64,000 nt of DNA from the NCBI GenBank assembly GCA_964247055.1, contig OZ176053.1:3596001-3660000 (forward strand), in the 5' to 3' direction. Source of the DNA: Paragordius varius (taxonomy: Eukaryota > Nematomorpha). Shown piece after piece: positions 25,211 through 40,747 of this stretch (its first letter is position 1; each line of letters opens with the position of its first letter). The notes beneath the pieces are model-generated. The model saw nothing but the letters and a program-made list of their open reading frames with translations. It was not told where the DNA came from and did not search any database. The translations under genes and the position numbers were made by a program.

Positions 25211-27045
25211 TAGGGTGATCAGATATTTTTAATGGAAAAGCGGAAAAATCTTAGAAAGGGTGAGTACAACTAAGTATACAAAACATTTATTGTAATATTT
25301 ATTTATTTTTAACACAATACATTATTATATAAAAAAAAATTTTATTCTTTGGTATATTTTTTATATGAGTGAATGCGTTTTAACAGATTGTCATCATTTT
25401 TTAAAATATTGTAAAAGTCTTCACAAAAATTTGTCATATTCTATCTGACAGATAAAATGGCCTTTAATGTTTCAACATTTAAATGGATTTTTCCGATGTT
25501 CACACCTGATTTACGGAAAAAACGTGCTCAGTAGCAACGCTGGTTCCAGGTAAAGATATGCAAATTCCACAATTTTAAAATATTATCGTATGGAATATAG
25601 TTTTTTTCAAAATGATCAAATATGTCTAACCGTTTCTTGTCTACTGTATTTTTGTCTGTTGTCCATAATTTAAGATTTCATTATTAATATATTTTTTAAC
25701 TAATGATACTTCAGAAAAAATCATTTTCTGAAAGATTACTTTGGAAATTTTTGGGAGATGCAGATGTAATCAAATGATTTTTGAACATCGCACCAATTGA
25801 TTTCTGGTTTTAATGTTATCCAATGAAAATGATCAATCATTGAATTGCACAGTCCAGTTTTCAAAATCTTTACAGTTTGTATAAAACATTTTTATATGGT
25901 ACAAGATATTTTGGCGATTTATTAATCTTTGTTGTTCTAAATTATTTATAATATTGCGGATAGTTACTGGTATAAAATTATTATCTAACCTTTCTTGACA
26001 TTGGAAGGGTTATAACTTCATTGGCTTCGATTGCCGATATTGTCACCTTCTATCAATTTAATAACATTTTGAAAGAGAAAAGCTTGATTATGCAGGAATT
26101 CTAATCATATTTTTGAAGAATCCCTTTCAAAAAACTTTTCCAAAGTTGTAAGACATTTGTTCTGTAATAAAAAATAGAATTTAAAAGACCATACATTTTT
26201 AAAATTTCGATAGCTGGCAGAAGAGCTAACCAACGAGTTTTACAATATCCAAGCATTTTTTAATATTGAACTTCTGCATTTTCACAGAATTTCTTAAGCG
26301 TTTCAATGCGTACTGTGTTTATATAATAATAGGAATATATTTTAACAACTAAATTTTCCACATCTGGGTGTAACAATACAGCAGGTGTTTGAATAGCATT
26401 GTCGCTTCACACCCAACGCCAATAATGTTTTGATTAAAATTATCTGTTAATTTATGAAAAATATTTGTTCCGCTCCTTGCTTTTCCACCAAAGTTCGTAT
26501 GGGTGTTGTCAGCGCAATATGCGATAATTTTGTCTTTTAAATTATTTTTTTCTAGAATATGCATTATTGAAGTAAATATTATTTCGGAATTTACACCTGG
26601 TAGTGAGATATAATATAAAATTTTAATTTTTACTCCGGTTTCTGGATCAAAATATTTTATTAAAGTGGGAGATAACTTTGCCTTGTGATTTGATGCATCA
26701 AAGTATAGCGATATGAAATTAATTTTCAGCAAATCTTTTTGTATTTCAGAAAATGCATGTGGCGAAAAGACATTACATACAATGGCTTCAGCCTTTACCT
26801 TTATGCAGGCACATGTAAAATTTTTATTGAATAAGGTACGAATAACCTGTGAGGTACAATCCATAGATCTAAAAAAATAATTGTAATCTAAAATTGATAT
26901 AGATTTTAAAAATAAATAATCATAAAAAATAACGGATAAAAAATTTTTTTTATATAAAATTTAGATGTATTCAAAAAAATATTTTTTATGTAATTGTGAA
27001 AAAGCGGGACATTTCTAAAAGGTAGCGAGAAGTCTGGTCACCCTA
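25211..27045 (-). mobile_element. Decayed hAT DNA transposon with transposase remnant
   Basis: Left end TAGGGTGATCAGATAT; right end GTCTGGTCACCCTA, an imperfect inverted match (TAGGGTGA-Y-CAGA). The 8-bp flanks (CTCATTAT and GTCATGGA) share only a core TCAT, so the duplication is eroded. The body reads on the minus strand as a hAT-type transposase with frame breaks. Confidence 0.75.
26116..26864 (-). pseudogene. hAT transposase fragment (ZMYM/ZBED-like cellular relatives)
   Basis: The open part (26864-26349, 171 codons) carries signatures of this transposase group: NFISLYFDASNHKAKLSPTL, then FDPETGVKIKILYYISLPG, then a catalytic-region CADNTHTNFGGKARSG and GVGCEATMLFKHL. Beyond its stop, in another frame near 26200-26255 (minus), KTRWLALLPAIEILK continues the same family. 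The N-terminal zinc-finger region and the C-terminal dimerisation region are missing or unrecognisable. Interpreted as a dead copy, not a host gene, because it lies within matching inverted ends. Confidence 0.75.
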
Positions 27046-27400
27046 GTCATGGATTATGTTTATCATTTTTAATATATTTGGTCACTACCTTGGAGGCCAC
27101 ACAAAAGGAAAGGTTACCGACCTCTGAACTAAAAGATTTTATAGATTCGCATCATGTTTTCAAAATAATCGTATGGTCGTAAAAAATTTTATTACAAATA
27201 TTTAATTCAAAATGTTTTTTCTTACCAAACTTAAGCGGAGCGCAAAAACGAAAAAGAGCGAAGGAAAACGCAAAAAACGTTTCGAAAATGACAATAATGA
27301 CAGGTTTTTTAAAAAACATTTCGACAAATGTGTCCTTTGATGCTAGTTGACACGAGAAACAAAAAAGTATTGAGATCACCAATGGTTTAGATTAGATTAT

Positions 27401-27742
27401 TTGGATAGTTCGAGTAATACTATTAAACCTATACCTCATGCCAGCTCTAGCTTAAATAAGAAAACGGTAATCATTAGCAACAAAAGTGTAGATGATTTAT
27501 ATAGTTTGAGTCATACTAATGTAGAACGTAGTTTAAGGTGTTTGATTTCAGAGAATGATATAGTTAATTATTTAAATATAGAGTTATCAAATGAAGAAAA
27601 ACGAATTCTGATATCGTTTAATTCACATCGTCCAACCAGGTCTTTTAGAGGATGTCTCTTTTTAAAATCGTTGCTTTTCAAAACCTATTACAAAAAGAAC
27701 ACTAAATATGGTCTTGTAAAAAGATCATGGATGGCAAATTAA
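27401..27742 (+). CDS. Possible coding exon, unidentified
   Basis: An open frame of about 113 codons lacking its own ATG at the 5' end; a TTAGATTAG acceptor-like string precedes it at about 27390. The residues are Ser/Asn/Lys-rich with a plausible helical part (SENDIVNYLNIELSNEEKRI) and a basic end. It looks more protein-like than other frames nearby but matches no family I know. It could be an exon of an unrecognised gene between the hAT relic and GMPR, or chance. Confidence 0.25.
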   Translation: MDSSSNTIKPIPHASSSLNKKTVIISNKSVDDLYSLSHTNVERSLRCLISENDIVNYLNIELSNEEKRILISFNSHRPTRSFRGCLFLKSLLFKTYYKKNTKYGLVKRSWMAN

Positions 27743-29273
27743 ATGGATAAAAAGATATAATTAGAAATTCGGTCACGCAAAATCGAGAAAAAATTTTAAA
27801 ACATCATTTTCTGATTATTATAAGCTCTTGATAGGTTATTTAATTATTTTAAACTTTAAAAATGAACGTTAAGATTTAGGAATTGGCGGTGGTAATAATA
27901 ACTATCATATATAAAAATAAATGCAAAACTTTTAGACTCAGGATGCCAAGTCATGTAAATATTATCATTAAATATAATATTTCTTTACGAATCTAAGTGA
28001 TGCGCCAGGTGAAAAGATAACTGCAAACGATTTTTGGGGGAAAGGGGGGAGTATTTAAATCTTGCGGGAGGGGGAGGGAATTTCTCCTACAAATGATATA
28101 ATCAAAAATAGATCATTTTTTTAAAAAAACTTACAATGTAGGTAATTGAATCCGTAACAAGAGGAGAAAACACTTAAATAAAATTGCATTTAAATATCAT
28201 GTATATAAATTGCAAATATTATTATAAAAACGGAAAAATTTATCTGATTTGAGACATATCCCGTCAACTTTATAGAAAAACTAGTTGATGCATACCTTTT
28301 AAGCGTCCTATTACATTTATATACATATAACAAAGCTAACTTCTAGAAGACACCCAAAACCCTAAATGACGCTGGCTTTTATCAAAGATCTCCGCTAAGT
28401 CTCCTACTTTTCATAACGAACATGAATGATATCTAATACCATATAAAATATGCCCCGATGATTTGATACCGAGGAAGAACTACGATAGAGAGATTCACAG
28501 CAACTAGAAAAGTTTCGAAAATCGTAGAATAAAATTAACAAATTCAACACAGAAAACTCCAAAAGCTTTATAAATCAATCAACTAAACTAATAATTATGT
28601 GCAAAACAAATCAGATGATCCTACATATTATAAAAATTTAGTTTCAAACTTCGCACCATATTGTTAAAGATAACTAACAATTTTCACACACACCTTTGGT
28701 GAGACATTTGATATAGTCAACTATTTCACACTCATGTCGATAACGTGTCTAATCTCTGGAAAGCATCTGGTAGTTTTATACCAAAACAGGCCTTTAAAAA
28801 TTAAATATAACGAACACATATTGATAAATAGATATAAATTATAATAAATTATCCATAATCTAAATGGGTATTGGACCAGTTTATAATGCAATCGAAACAT
28901 AAAAAAATTATTAATATTCTAATTATAATCAAAATGATTGGAATGGTAAAAATAGCAGTAACTATAGTATTTTTAGTATACAGCCAATGATATTATGATA
29001 AAAGTTAGTTTCTACTAACGTAGATATGATTCTCATGGATTAATTGCCAATACCTTCAAGCCCAAACAAAAAATGCCCAAAGGTCCCAAATCATCGAATA
29101 AAGTAATAATTAAAACACTGACAGCTCTTAAACACCTTATTGGTAATATAATTTTGCACATAATCTTTTTCTTTTTTTCTAATATAAAAGATCGGATATT
29201 TACTTTTGCGCATTTGGCGCAATATTTTAAAAAGCCGTACATAAGTGCGAAACGCTTGTTTTTTAGGTAAAAC
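27743..29273. other. GMPR 5' flank, no confident gene
   Basis: Moderately AT-rich DNA. It includes the G-rich block at 28036-28078. The region about 28300-28780 is less AT-rich, as if derived from old coding or repeat sequence, but I see no readable product. A TTTTTTAG string lies just upstream of the GMPR start codon. Confidence 0.4.
28036..28078 (+). other. G-tract cluster, possible G-quadruplex
   Basis: Five runs of three or more G (28036-40, 28044-49, 28066-68, 28070-74, 28076-78) in otherwise AT-rich DNA about 1.2 kb upstream of the GMPR start codon. The pattern meets the simple G4 motif if the middle loop of about 16 nt is tolerated. Function is not known. Confidence 0.5.
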
Positions 29274-33382
<4,109 letters not shown>

Positions 33383-33771
33383 ATAACAATAGATTTTCCA
33401 AAAAACATACAACATATTGCATTTTTAATTATAGTGATTTATAATAACATGATCATATCATATACTTTTATTCATGCCAAAATTTTATTATATGATGCCT
33501 TTTCAAATGCAAACTTACTACAATGAATGCATAATATATTTGCATTTTCTATTATATTTTTGAATTTTAATTATTGTGCATGTTAGTTAATTAGTGTTTT
33601 ATATAGTATAGATATTTATGCAATTCGTGGATGCAACTATATAATATATTAATTTAACAAAAGAAAAAATATAGATTAAATAAATGTCATATTATAATTT
33701 TTAATAAAAAGCGTAATTTAACAATTATTTTTATTGTAATATAATTCATATATTGTTGATGCAACCGCCCC
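33383..33771. other. Spacer between GMPR and the GPCR
   Basis: 389 bp of AT-rich DNA holding the GMPR 3' flank and the GPCR 5' flank. No other feature seen. Confidence 0.5.
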
Positions 33772-36558
33772 ATGTCCGTTAGACATCAAAATATTTTGCA
33801 TTGTGGCGAGACCTATAATCACTTCAATACTGTCATACGCCGATATCATCAGGTTTGGGCTCCTCTCGTTATTGTTTTATTTGGATTTCTGGGGAATGGG
33901 ATTGGGTTTTACGTTACCCGATTAACTGACCTAACGTATTCAAAGGAGAATCGGTATAAAAGGAATTCGGCTCATCATTTACACGTGAGGATAGATAATT
34001 TTATAGCAACATCGCTCTACACCTGTAATTTGATTACGTGTTGCATTATGTTAGTATGGCCTTTGTCGGATTGGTACAATAACCAATTCAACAGCACAGT
34101 GTGGAAACGATTAAATTATCATCGTTACATTTTGTATTTCCATATCCCATTGTTCAAAACATTTTTTGCCACCAGTTTTTTGATAACGGTACTTTTTGGG
34201 GTGGATCATTTTGTAGCAATCAAGTTTCCACATCACTATAAAAGGTAAAAAGCTATTTATTTGCACGGTGCAAAAGTTTTCATTGTCTAATTAATTGTTC
34301 CTAAAGTTTAATCATTATTTATCGTAATTTAAAGTTAAAAAATTGCAAATTTGACGATTTATTAGGCTATTTTTCTGGGGAAGCTATTTAAATAAAAATC
34401 TTTTGTTATTATACAATCCCCTTCTGTAATGGCTTTGGAAATACAAAGTTCATCCGCATTATGTGACACGTTGTGAAAAAGTGTAATTGAATTTTTTATG
34501 TTATTTATAAAATTATTTGAATATAAAATAAAAAAATTATTTTGAGCTTTATAAGTCTTATTATTATGATATCGAAAAAATGCCTGATGATCAGCAAGAG
34601 CTAATTTATAAATTCTGATTACCAATTTTAATTCAATAAAATTGTTGAAAAAAACGGAAAAGAAAATTAAATATTTTAATTAATCAATTTACTTGTAAAG
34701 ATTAATAAAAAAGTATTGATTTTGATGAAAAATTGTCGAGTTTAGATAAAAAATGTTGAGATTGAAGGAAGTGAGGTTGAATCAAAAAGTGTTAAGGGTT
34801 ATATAAAAAGTGTTGATTATAATTCTGATATAAAGGCAATCATGACAAAATGGTTAAATAGTTTTATTGATTCATCAGACCTTTCTGTATGTTAATACAT
34901 TTTAAAGTTATAATAAAATAAGTATTATGCATTCAATGAAATGTTTATCATGGGGCAAATGCTATTTACATTTATGGATTCACGTGTTATAAGGCTTATA
35001 AGTTAATTAATATTTATCATCTAACTTTATGATAATAAGTAAATCAAAAATATATTTTCGGGAATTAGAAGTTTCAGCTTTAAATAAAATTTATAATATT
35101 AAATTATACCAATATTTTTAATCAGTTTAAAGGTTTGTAAAATTTAAAATCCATATTTTTATTGTTTGAGGTACAAAATTTAAGAAAAGAAAGCTAATTA
35201 CTAAGATAAGAGCCCTTATTTTAAATTTGCCCCACAACGAACCAAAAAAATTGTGATATAATTTTATTTATTTACAGTATGAGTAAGTATACACTGCTAG
35301 AAAGTAATTAATTATTGCCAAATAGCATATTCAACAAAGGGCAGTATTATTGACCTATAGTTATTTGTTTCAATTTTTACTTTTATTAGCCAATAATAAT
35401 TCTCTTTGCTGCATATGCTATTTGGCAATAATTAATAATTTTCTAGCAATATACACTTACTTATACTGTATATCACTATAATTAAACAATTTTATGTAAA
35501 GTACGGAGTATTTTAAATGGATAACAAGTGTATTTAATTTCCATGTCTGTTGCCTTTTTGCCACAATTTTTAAGGTCATAAAAAATAATATAAAGGAAAA
35601 ATCTCATACACGTAAATACATCCCTTTTTAGCCATTTAAAATAGGGAATGGCCTATAGCTCTCGTTAATGTATGTCTATTTAAACAGTCAATACTTTAAT
35701 AATTTTAGATATTGTACAATGCGAGTTACAAAGATGATAATATGTCTGACATTCCTCTATGCTTTATTTTGGTGTGCTGGATTAACTATCCCGTACAGGA
35801 TTGTCAAAATAAATTGTATCTCCCAACGGACTTTTAAAAAAGACCATGCCACTATCACCGTGAACGTAAGTGAAACTCAATACATACGAATGTATAGGAT
35901 ATATCTTAACGATCATTTGAGATATTTGTGGATCGTATATTTAACGTTGAGAGAGCTATTCCTCAAATTGTTACCCTTTATCCTAGTCATTTATTCCAAT
36001 TACTTGGTTCTCAAACGAAACAAAATAAAAATCGTTCAAAGCCATGAACGCCTAAGCAATGTGTCAGATTATCTCAGTGATACACCAAACATTGCCAAAA
36101 ATTTACCATCACCTATCATGCTTAATTCTAAAGTTTTATTTAGTACGCTTGCTAAGAGTGTTAAAACAAAAACCATAATGACCAATTTAAAATCCTTTAA
36201 TAGTACCAATAAACACCAGAAAAATAAAACCAATCTTGCCATACTTAGAGCCATACAAAGGAAACAAGACTACGATAATGTCAAATTTTGCATCGTAATT
36301 TTACTGATTCAATTTTTTGTTTTCATCCTACCAGGCATTATATTTTACATTACCGAATCGGTGAAAAACAGAAAATTAGACGGTGCAAAATTAATAAAAT
36401 CTTGGACTATATCATATATGTTAGAATATATTTATATATGCTCCACATTTTACCTCCAAATATTGTTGAGTAAAAACTATCGAAAACATGTTATTACAAT
36501 GTTAAGGCCCCATTGTAAAAAATGCATTTCATACATTAAATATATGAAACTTTGTTAA
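33772..36558 (+). CDS. Divergent class A (rhodopsin-like) GPCR, peptide-receptor type
   Basis: Seven-helix plasma-membrane receptor expected to signal through G proteins. Two exons, 33772-34244 and 35709-36558 (1,323 nt, 440 residues); the 1,464-nt intron splits intracellular loop 2 (HHYKR / YCTMRVTK). TM1 carries GN in FGFLGNGIGFYVTRL; TM2 about DNFIATSLYTCNLITCCIML; TM3 ends FGVDHFVAIKFPHHYKR, so DRY is replaced by DHF; TM4 TKMIICLTFLYALFWCAGL; TM5 LFLKLLPFILVIYSNYLVL; a long basic loop 3 of about 100 residues; TM6 FCIVILLIQFFVFILPGIIF keeps the proline but lacks the usual Trp; TM7 YIYICSTFYLQILLSKNYRK lacks NPxxY. The loop 2 pattern recalls FMRFamide/myomodulin-like receptors, but ligand assignment would be a guess. 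ATG chosen because no upstream in-frame alternative exists nearby. Its stop is 60 bp from the RFT1 stop on the other strand. Confidence 0.85.
35275..35468. repeat. TA-flanked palindromic MITE (mariner-like)
   Basis: TA-CAGTATGAGTAAGTATACAC at the left, GTGTATATTGCTAGAAAA-type complement ending TTACTTATACTG-TA at the right. The inner arms TAATTATTGCCAAATAGCAT are shared with the copy at 17242-17392. Lies in the GPCR intron. Confidence 0.8.
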
Positions 36559-36618
36559 TATGTTCTGCCAAAAAAACCCTTAATAAATTAATATAAAATT
36601 AAATATATGTACATCAAT

Positions 36619-38552
36619 TTATTCCGCCTTTTCTTGTTTTACAATATGTTTTTGCTTTTTTCCAAAACACAATTTAACAAACAACAATAGTTCATTATCA
36701 AAATAAAACATGACAATTGCCGAGGTTAAACCCAAAAAGCTACCCATTGCCAAATGACATAATAAATGTTTCAAATTTGTTGTAGAATATATTGTAGACG
36801 TTAGTATGAGATGAGAGATAATTAGACACGCAATTAAAGATATGCAAGGAAAAAGTGTAGGTCTTATTGCATGAATAATCCTTTTACCAAACATGATAAA
36901 GCTTTTGTACGGTGATAATTGTCGGATTCCATTAAGGGAATAGATTATGCGAAATAACATATTTAGGCAATTAGCTAAAACAAGTCCTGAAGGCCCATAT
37001 AATTTTGCCAATGGTATTGCCCCTAACAGGTATAGGGTTGAAAATGCAATCAAATACTTGTTGTAAAGCGTTATGAGTTTATGAGATGCTTTAGCAAAGT
37101 AAAGGCATTCACAGATCCCATTGATGCCCAACAAATAAATGTAGAAGCAATATATGGATAACAAATTGGTAGCACTAAGTATCAAACTATTATCATTAGT
37201 GCTATCTTCTTTTGTACCCAAATATAATTGTAATATAGTTTTGGCATAAGGTGGTCCGAACACAATAGCTAACCAACCTAAAATATTTTGTTAAAGTTAT
37301 AACTAATTAGCATCCATATTATCCATTTATAAAAACTTTTAAAGAAAATACAATTCAACAAATTTAACCTATGGTCGTCACACATTTCAACAAAAGTCCA
37401 AATCGTTTCATGGAAAGTTCTGAGATGGTGTCGGTTTCAAAATCAACATCCTTTTCAGCCTTATTTTTGAATTTTGGATTCAAAGTATCATGATCATTGT
37501 TAGAGACTTGAGTAAAATAGAAATAAGCACTATCCTCAATGGGGAGATAGATTAATCGAGCCACGAGACTTGCCAAATTATTCACTATATCGTAGATACC
37601 TTGTTGTTGCAAAGTTAAGACATGAAAAAAAGTCATAATGTATCTTTCCCCTTCCGTTAATAATTGTTTCAGGAATGATTGGTAAGTGTATGTTAAAACT
37701 AATGATAATAATAGCTAAACCCAATAAAAGAGATTGATTAATGTAGACAAAAAAATTTACCCATTCTTTAGGCGTGAGATGCATGCTAAACAGTTTGAAA
37801 ACTAAATCACGTTTATTTACGTCCGAAAAACGGTAAAAATAAATAATATATTGGGCAACTAGGAACAGAGCATATAAAAGCTTATAATTTAGCACGATAA
37901 ATTACTTGAGAGTAAGCAAAACCTAACAAGGGATAATGTGGATTTAGATATATGACATATATGATTAAAAATACATTTCTAATGATAAGTGCGGATGATT
38001 CAAAATATGCCTTAGATTATGATTACATTAAACCTTTAACGTTACTAAATGGGATAATTGGGCAATTATATAGAATATTTGAGCCCCACATTCTAACTGC
38101 GCGGCAACCGCGTATATAATTAAACAACGATTATAACCCGCATAAGACAATTCTTGAGTTAAAAAATATTTCCATACACAGAGCAACGTTGCAGTACATA
38201 TAAATGATGTCGGTACACTAAATATATATAACGATAATGCGAACCAAAACCGTAAAACATTTAGCAAGGAAGCATGTGAATAATAATTTTTTTGAGCCAT
38301 TAGGGCTCTTTTGTAGCCTTCAGTGGCTAAGAAAATAATTGTAGAATAGAGTAACATAAATCTACGCTTATAAAATTTAATTACCGAACGCTGGACAATC
38401 CCAAAATATCTTTGCTGACATATCGGATAATAATTGTATTTAATATGAAAGAAAATATTTTTATAAATATCTAAAAATTATTCTCTTAAAACTTGACTGA
38501 AAAAATTAGATTGGGCAGATTGAATTGCCTTTCCAAAAACCACGTTTTCCAT
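36619..38552 (-). CDS. RFT1: RFT1, ER membrane protein of N-glycosylation
   Basis: Multi-pass ER protein of the MOP/MurJ-like flippase fold, needed for dolichol-linked oligosaccharide use in N-glycosylation (its exact flippase role is debated). Seven exons (minus): 38552-38493, 38470-38385, 38361-38034, 38010-37906, 37880-37721, 37698-37369, 37277-36619; 1,728 nt, 575 residues (human about 541). Matches family blocks in order: MENVVFGKAIQSAQSNFFSQ, FSFILNTIIIRYVSKDILGL, FMLLYSTIIFLATEGYKRAL, LGFAYSQLLYALFLVAQYII, QSFLKQLLTEGERYIMTFFH, QGIYDIVNNLASLVARLIYL, LLGINGICECLYFAKASHK. Five introns are 22, 23, 23, 25 and 22 nt; the last is 91 nt. Each tiny intron restores frame and alignment exactly. 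Divergent from DHODH with 41 bp between ATGs. Confidence 0.95.
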
Positions 38553-38593
38553 GCCGTCTAACCTTTTGGAGTTAGTAAATTTAAATTATCAAT
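38553..38593. promoter_or_regulatory. 41-bp divergent intergenic region between RFT1 and DHODH start codons
   Basis: The two reconstructed ATGs (RFT1 on minus at 38552, DHODH on plus at 38594) leave 41 bp for both 5' UTRs and any core promoter. AT-rich, with no TATA box or palindrome that stands out. It must act bidirectionally, or the promoters overlap the first exons, or one start codon lies further in than modelled. Confidence 0.55.
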
Positions 38594-40598
38594 ATGATTT
38601 ACAAAGTGCGTTTATTTTAAAATTTAGAAAATTAAACAAGTTATTGCTATTTCTTTGGGAGGATCTTTAGTATTCTCTGGACTTGCAATTGCTAACGGTA
38701 ATGAAGATTTTTATGAGAAAATTTTTATGCCCTGTTTATTTAAATTACCTCCGGAGTTAGCTCATTTTATTACCCTTAAGTTTTTAGAATACGGTCTTAC
38801 GCCCCAATATCATTTTGAAACCGAAAGACTAGTAAATATACTTTATTATATAGAAATTTAGAATAAAAAATTTTGCATTTGAAAATCCAATTGGATTGGC
38901 AGCTGGTTGCGATAAAAACGGAATAGCCATAAATGGATTTTTTAAGATTGGTTTTGGCTTTGTTGAAATAGGATCTATCACACCTTTACCTCAACCTGGA
39001 AACGATAAGCCAAGAATGTTTAGGTTGATACCCGATTTAGCCATTATAAATAGGTATTTAAGTGTTTATGTAAATACTAGGTTAGGATTTAATAATCTTG
39101 GTTTCAACGCCGTTTCAACCAATTTAACGAGCACAAATATTCCAAAAACCAAAATTCTAGGTAATATTAACCTTATATAGAACAAAATTAGGTGTTAACA
39201 TTGGCAAAAACAAATTATCCACCGAGCTTTATAATGATTATGTTAAAGGATATGCTAAATTTGCATCACTCGCCGATTACCTTGTTATTAATGTTTCGAG
39301 TCCTAATACACCAGGTTTAAGGGATTTACAAAAAGAACATCACATTGTCGAATTGATTCGTGAATTGGGATTAGCCAAAACGCATTTTTCGAAAGGTTAG
39401 TCGACATATTCATATGTTTTTTCGTTTAGTTCAAAAAGGATTATTAGTTTGTGTTTTAATTTTATTTTATATTTGAAAAAGATTACTTGTAGTAATCGGA
39501 AATTCATTTTAATAAATTCATTTAGTTATAGCTGAATTCTAATTCTAATATTAATAAATATTATTTGAGTGTCCAAAAAATCTGAAGCGTTTAAGTATTT
39601 TTTATAATTTATAATTTTACATATTTTGACATAAATGTTCATTATTTTTATATATTAAGAGAATCAAAACTGCAAAGTACCGCTCCTTTTTATTAAAATA
39701 TCTCCTGATATGACTCAATCTGAAAATGATTCTCTTATCAAAGCTGTTTTAAACAATAAAGTAAGTAATAATATTTTTGTAATCCCTTTTTGAAAATTAT
39801 AAATATGTCACGATATTTGATATAAAGCTTTATTTGTAATTTAGGATATCATTGATGGTTTAATAATATCAAATACCACGATTACACGACCCAAAGATCT
39901 CAAAAGTTCTTTTGCTCAAGAAACTGGAGGTTTAAGCGGGAAACCATTAAAACAAAAATCCACAGACCTAATAAAATATTATTACAAAACAACTAGAGGT
40001 CCTTCTTTTTCTGTTGATATGCATGAATAAGTGTATTAATGGAATCGAAAATCAAACACATATTTATATTTCTATTTTTAACCTCAAATATTATATGGTT
40101 TTTGAAAAATGTAAGCGCATCCATAACTTTATGCATAAATTAAACCAAATATTTATTTAGTAAAAATTCGAGACTAGTTTTATGCTCATTTATTTGCTTT
40201 ATGCTAGCTATATTAATTTTTTCATAGTTAAATAATGATAAACAAGTAGTCCTAATTAAATTTTATATATGTGCCCCATAATATAATTGTAAAAATAATT
40301 ATATCAAAGAGTGGTATTACATTATCTTACAAAAAAGATATTTTAATTTTCAATAACTTATAGTTATATTATTCCATAACTTATGAATGTAAAGTTTTGC
40401 AAGGCAATTAATTATATTACATATTTTTTACTAGGTACAATTCCTATAATTGGTGTGGGGGGAATCATGAGTGGTCAAGATGCTTACGATAAGATAAAAG
40501 CGGGCGCTTCTTGTGTGCAACTTTATACGGGTTTGGTGTATTATGGACCGCCTTTGGTTAAAAAAATATTAGTGGAGTTAGATGGATTGCTAGAGTAA
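38594..40598 (+). CDS. DHODH: Dihydroorotate dehydrogenase (quinone), mitochondrial
   Basis: Inner mitochondrial membrane flavoenzyme oxidising dihydroorotate to orotate in pyrimidine synthesis, passing electrons to ubiquinone. Eight exons: 38594-38605, 38628-38831, 38854-39053, 39081-39160, 39192-39395, 39660-39760, 39845-39998, 40435-40598; 1,119 nt, 372 residues (human 395). The first coding exon is only 12 nt (MIYK). N-terminal basic residues plus a membrane segment ([18 protein letters not shown]) and the class 2 quinone-tunnel helices ([20 protein letters not shown]) precede the barrel. Core motifs: [53 protein letters not shown] (catalytic Ser of class 2), [33 protein letters not shown]. 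Introns 1-4 are 22, 22, 27 and 31 nt; then 264, 84 and 436 nt. The 27-nt intron is the only frame-neutral one and lacks a stop. Confidence 0.95.
39465..39600. repeat. Solo terminal fragment related to the Penelope-like elements downstream
   Basis: GATTACTTGTAGTAATCGGA then AAATTCATTTTAATAAATTC and TAGTTATAGCTGAATTC recur at about 41595-41690 (inverted) and 43565-43640, next to the Penelope-like fragments. Here it lies alone in DHODH intron 5. Confidence 0.55.
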
Positions 40599-40747
40599 AA
40601 TTTATTTTTTAAATGCTATATGTAGTAAAAAATGTTATAAATTATACGAATAAAACATTTTTGTAATAGATCATAAATTATCAACCTAAAATTTTATTTA
40701 ACTCGCTTATTAATCATAATAAAATTATAGTTTTTAACATTTAATAT

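Noticed and set aside
27152-27382. Minus-strand 76-codon frame
   Set aside because: Phe-rich shadow of an A-rich plus-strand stretch next to the hAT relic.
29073-29270. 65-codon frame upstream of GMPR starting MPKGPKSSNK
   Set aside because: Basic start followed by Phe/Ile runs from a poly-T tract; no family resemblance, and it overlaps the likely GMPR 5' region.
38362-38384. An 18-nt alternative, or no intron, at RFT1 intron 2
   Set aside because: The 22-nt intron 1 sets the frame, after which the 23-nt intron 2 gives SSVRFMLLYST, matching the family; the other options lose the alignment.
38832-38861. A 30-nt alternative for DHODH intron 2 using the later AG
   Set aside because: Also in frame, but the 22-nt choice gives [16 protein letters not shown], which fits the family better and the modal intron size.
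39161-39180. A 20-nt alternative for DHODH intron 4
   Set aside because: It shifts the frame; the 31-nt choice gives [10 protein letters not shown] in frame and on the family pattern.
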